A DNA stretch of 5,823 bases from contig CAMWXQ010000083.1 of assembly GCA_947178235.1 (NCBI GenBank), positions 1 to 5,823 on the forward strand, read 5' to 3'. The position numbers were made by a program, and so were the translations under genes. Origin of the DNA: an uncultured Muribaculaceae bacterium (GTDB lineage Bacteria; Bacteroidota; Bacteroidia; Bacteroidales; Muribaculaceae). The notes under the pieces are model-generated. The model worked only from the letters and a program-made list of their open reading frames with translations, searched no databases and was not told the DNA's origin. Positions 5,300-5,823 of this stretch are shown piece after piece. Every line of letters begins with the position of its first letter. The first letter of the stretch is position 1.

Positions 5300-5823
5300 T
5301 CAGTGCTGCTTCTCGAAGTCCTTCATGGCCTGGATGAGGACCTCGACGCTCTCGACGGGGAGGGCGTTGTAGAGCGATGCGCGGAAGCCGCCCACGGAGC
5401 GGTGGCCCTTGATGCCGACGATGCCGCGCTGGGTGGCGAAGTCGACGAAATCCTTTTCGAGCTCGGTGTACTCGGGCTTCATCACGAATGTTACGTTCAT
5501 GATCGAGCGCGAGTCGGGACGGGCTGTGCCGACGAACATCCTGGACGAGTCGATGGCCTCGTAGAGCATCCCTGCCTTTTTGAGGTCGAGGGCTTCGAGG
5601 GCCTTGACGCCGCCCATCTCCTTGTAGTAGCGCAGTGTCATGAGCGAGGAGTAGACGGGGAGTACGGGGGGAGTGTTGAACATCGAACCCTTCTTGATGT
5701 GGGTGCGGTAGTCGAGCATGGTGGGGATGGGGCGGTCGACCTTGCCGAGGGCATCCTCCTTGACGATGACGAGGGTGACGCCTGCGGGACCGAGGTTCTT
5801 CTGTGCGCCGGCATAGATGATGT
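5300..5823 (-). CDS. serC: Phosphoserine aminotransferase, C-terminal half (N-terminus beyond window)
   Basis: This PLP-dependent class V (subgroup IV) aminotransferase converts 3-phosphohydroxypyruvate plus glutamate to O-phosphoserine and 2-oxoglutarate, the second step of serine synthesis; it can also serve pyridoxal phosphate synthesis. The frame is open from the right window edge to the stop at 5300-5302, giving 173 residues of an enzyme usually about 355-360 long. Near the edge [13 protein letters not shown] contains the PLP-binding lysine (codon 5798-5800), equivalent to Lys198 of E. coli SerC. Further on are [11 protein letters not shown] and, near the C-terminus, [16 protein letters not shown], with the His-Arg and Arg residues that hold the substrate phosphate (H at 5402-5404). 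An internal Met at 5719 is not the start, because the homologous sequence, including the active-site lysine, continues upstream of it. It precedes serA by 166 bp, consistent with a serC-serA unit. Confidence 0.96.
   Translation of the reverse strand, partial: IIYAGAQKNLGPAGVTLVIVKEDALGKVDRPIPTMLDYRTHIKKGSMFNTPPVLPVYSSLMTLRYYKEMGGVKALEALDLKKAGMLYEAIDSSRMFVGTARPDSRSIMNVTFVMKPEYTELEKDFVDFATQRGIVGIKGHRSVGGFRASLYNALPVESVEVLIQAMKDFEKQH

Noticed and set aside
5300..5719. A stand-alone 139-residue gene starting at the Met at 5719
   Set aside because: The same frame continues to the window edge with conserved SerC sequence, including the PLP-lysine motif, so the Met is internal and the gene is simply cut by the window.

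Overview
All six protein-coding genes in this window lie on the minus strand and are tightly packed. The DNA is GC-rich, with AT-rich islands only between genes. The proteins look like those of a Bacteroidales bacterium: a short 3-phosphoglycerate dehydrogenase with the group's characteristic TPKKMGAQT segment, start codons without clear Shine-Dalgarno sequences, and a GC-rich codon style that would suit a GC-rich family such as Muribaculaceae or Rikenellaceae. This placement comes from protein style and memory, not from a search.

Read in the direction of transcription (right to left), the window opens with the C-terminal half of serC (5300-5823, cut by the right edge). A 166-bp spacer follows, rich in inverted and direct repeats, and then serA (4210-5133). 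SerA and SerC catalyse the first two steps of L-serine synthesis from 3-phosphoglycerate. A perfect 13-bp stem with a T-rich tail (about 4130-4184) probably ends this unit, and an AT-rich island (4091-4119) probably holds the promoter of the next.

The second unit starts with an AMP-forming acyl-CoA ligase (2377-4047). It overlaps a hotdog-fold acyl-CoA thioesterase (1982-2380) by an ATGA stop/start. Then come dprA (835-1944), which encodes the ssDNA-binding protein of transformation and recombination, and a uridine-phosphorylase-like nucleoside phosphorylase (1-794, C-terminus cut by the left edge). Gaps of 37 and 40 bp suggest these four can be co-transcribed, although their functions are mixed: acyl-CoA metabolism, DNA uptake/recombination and nucleoside salvage.

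I see no CRISPR array, tRNA, rRNA, insertion sequence or phage gene, and no gene-free stretch above 300 bp. The most unusual items are the SerA active site, which lacks the usual His and Glu, and the repeat-built hairpin between serC and serA. I see no convincing previously undescribed multi-gene system.
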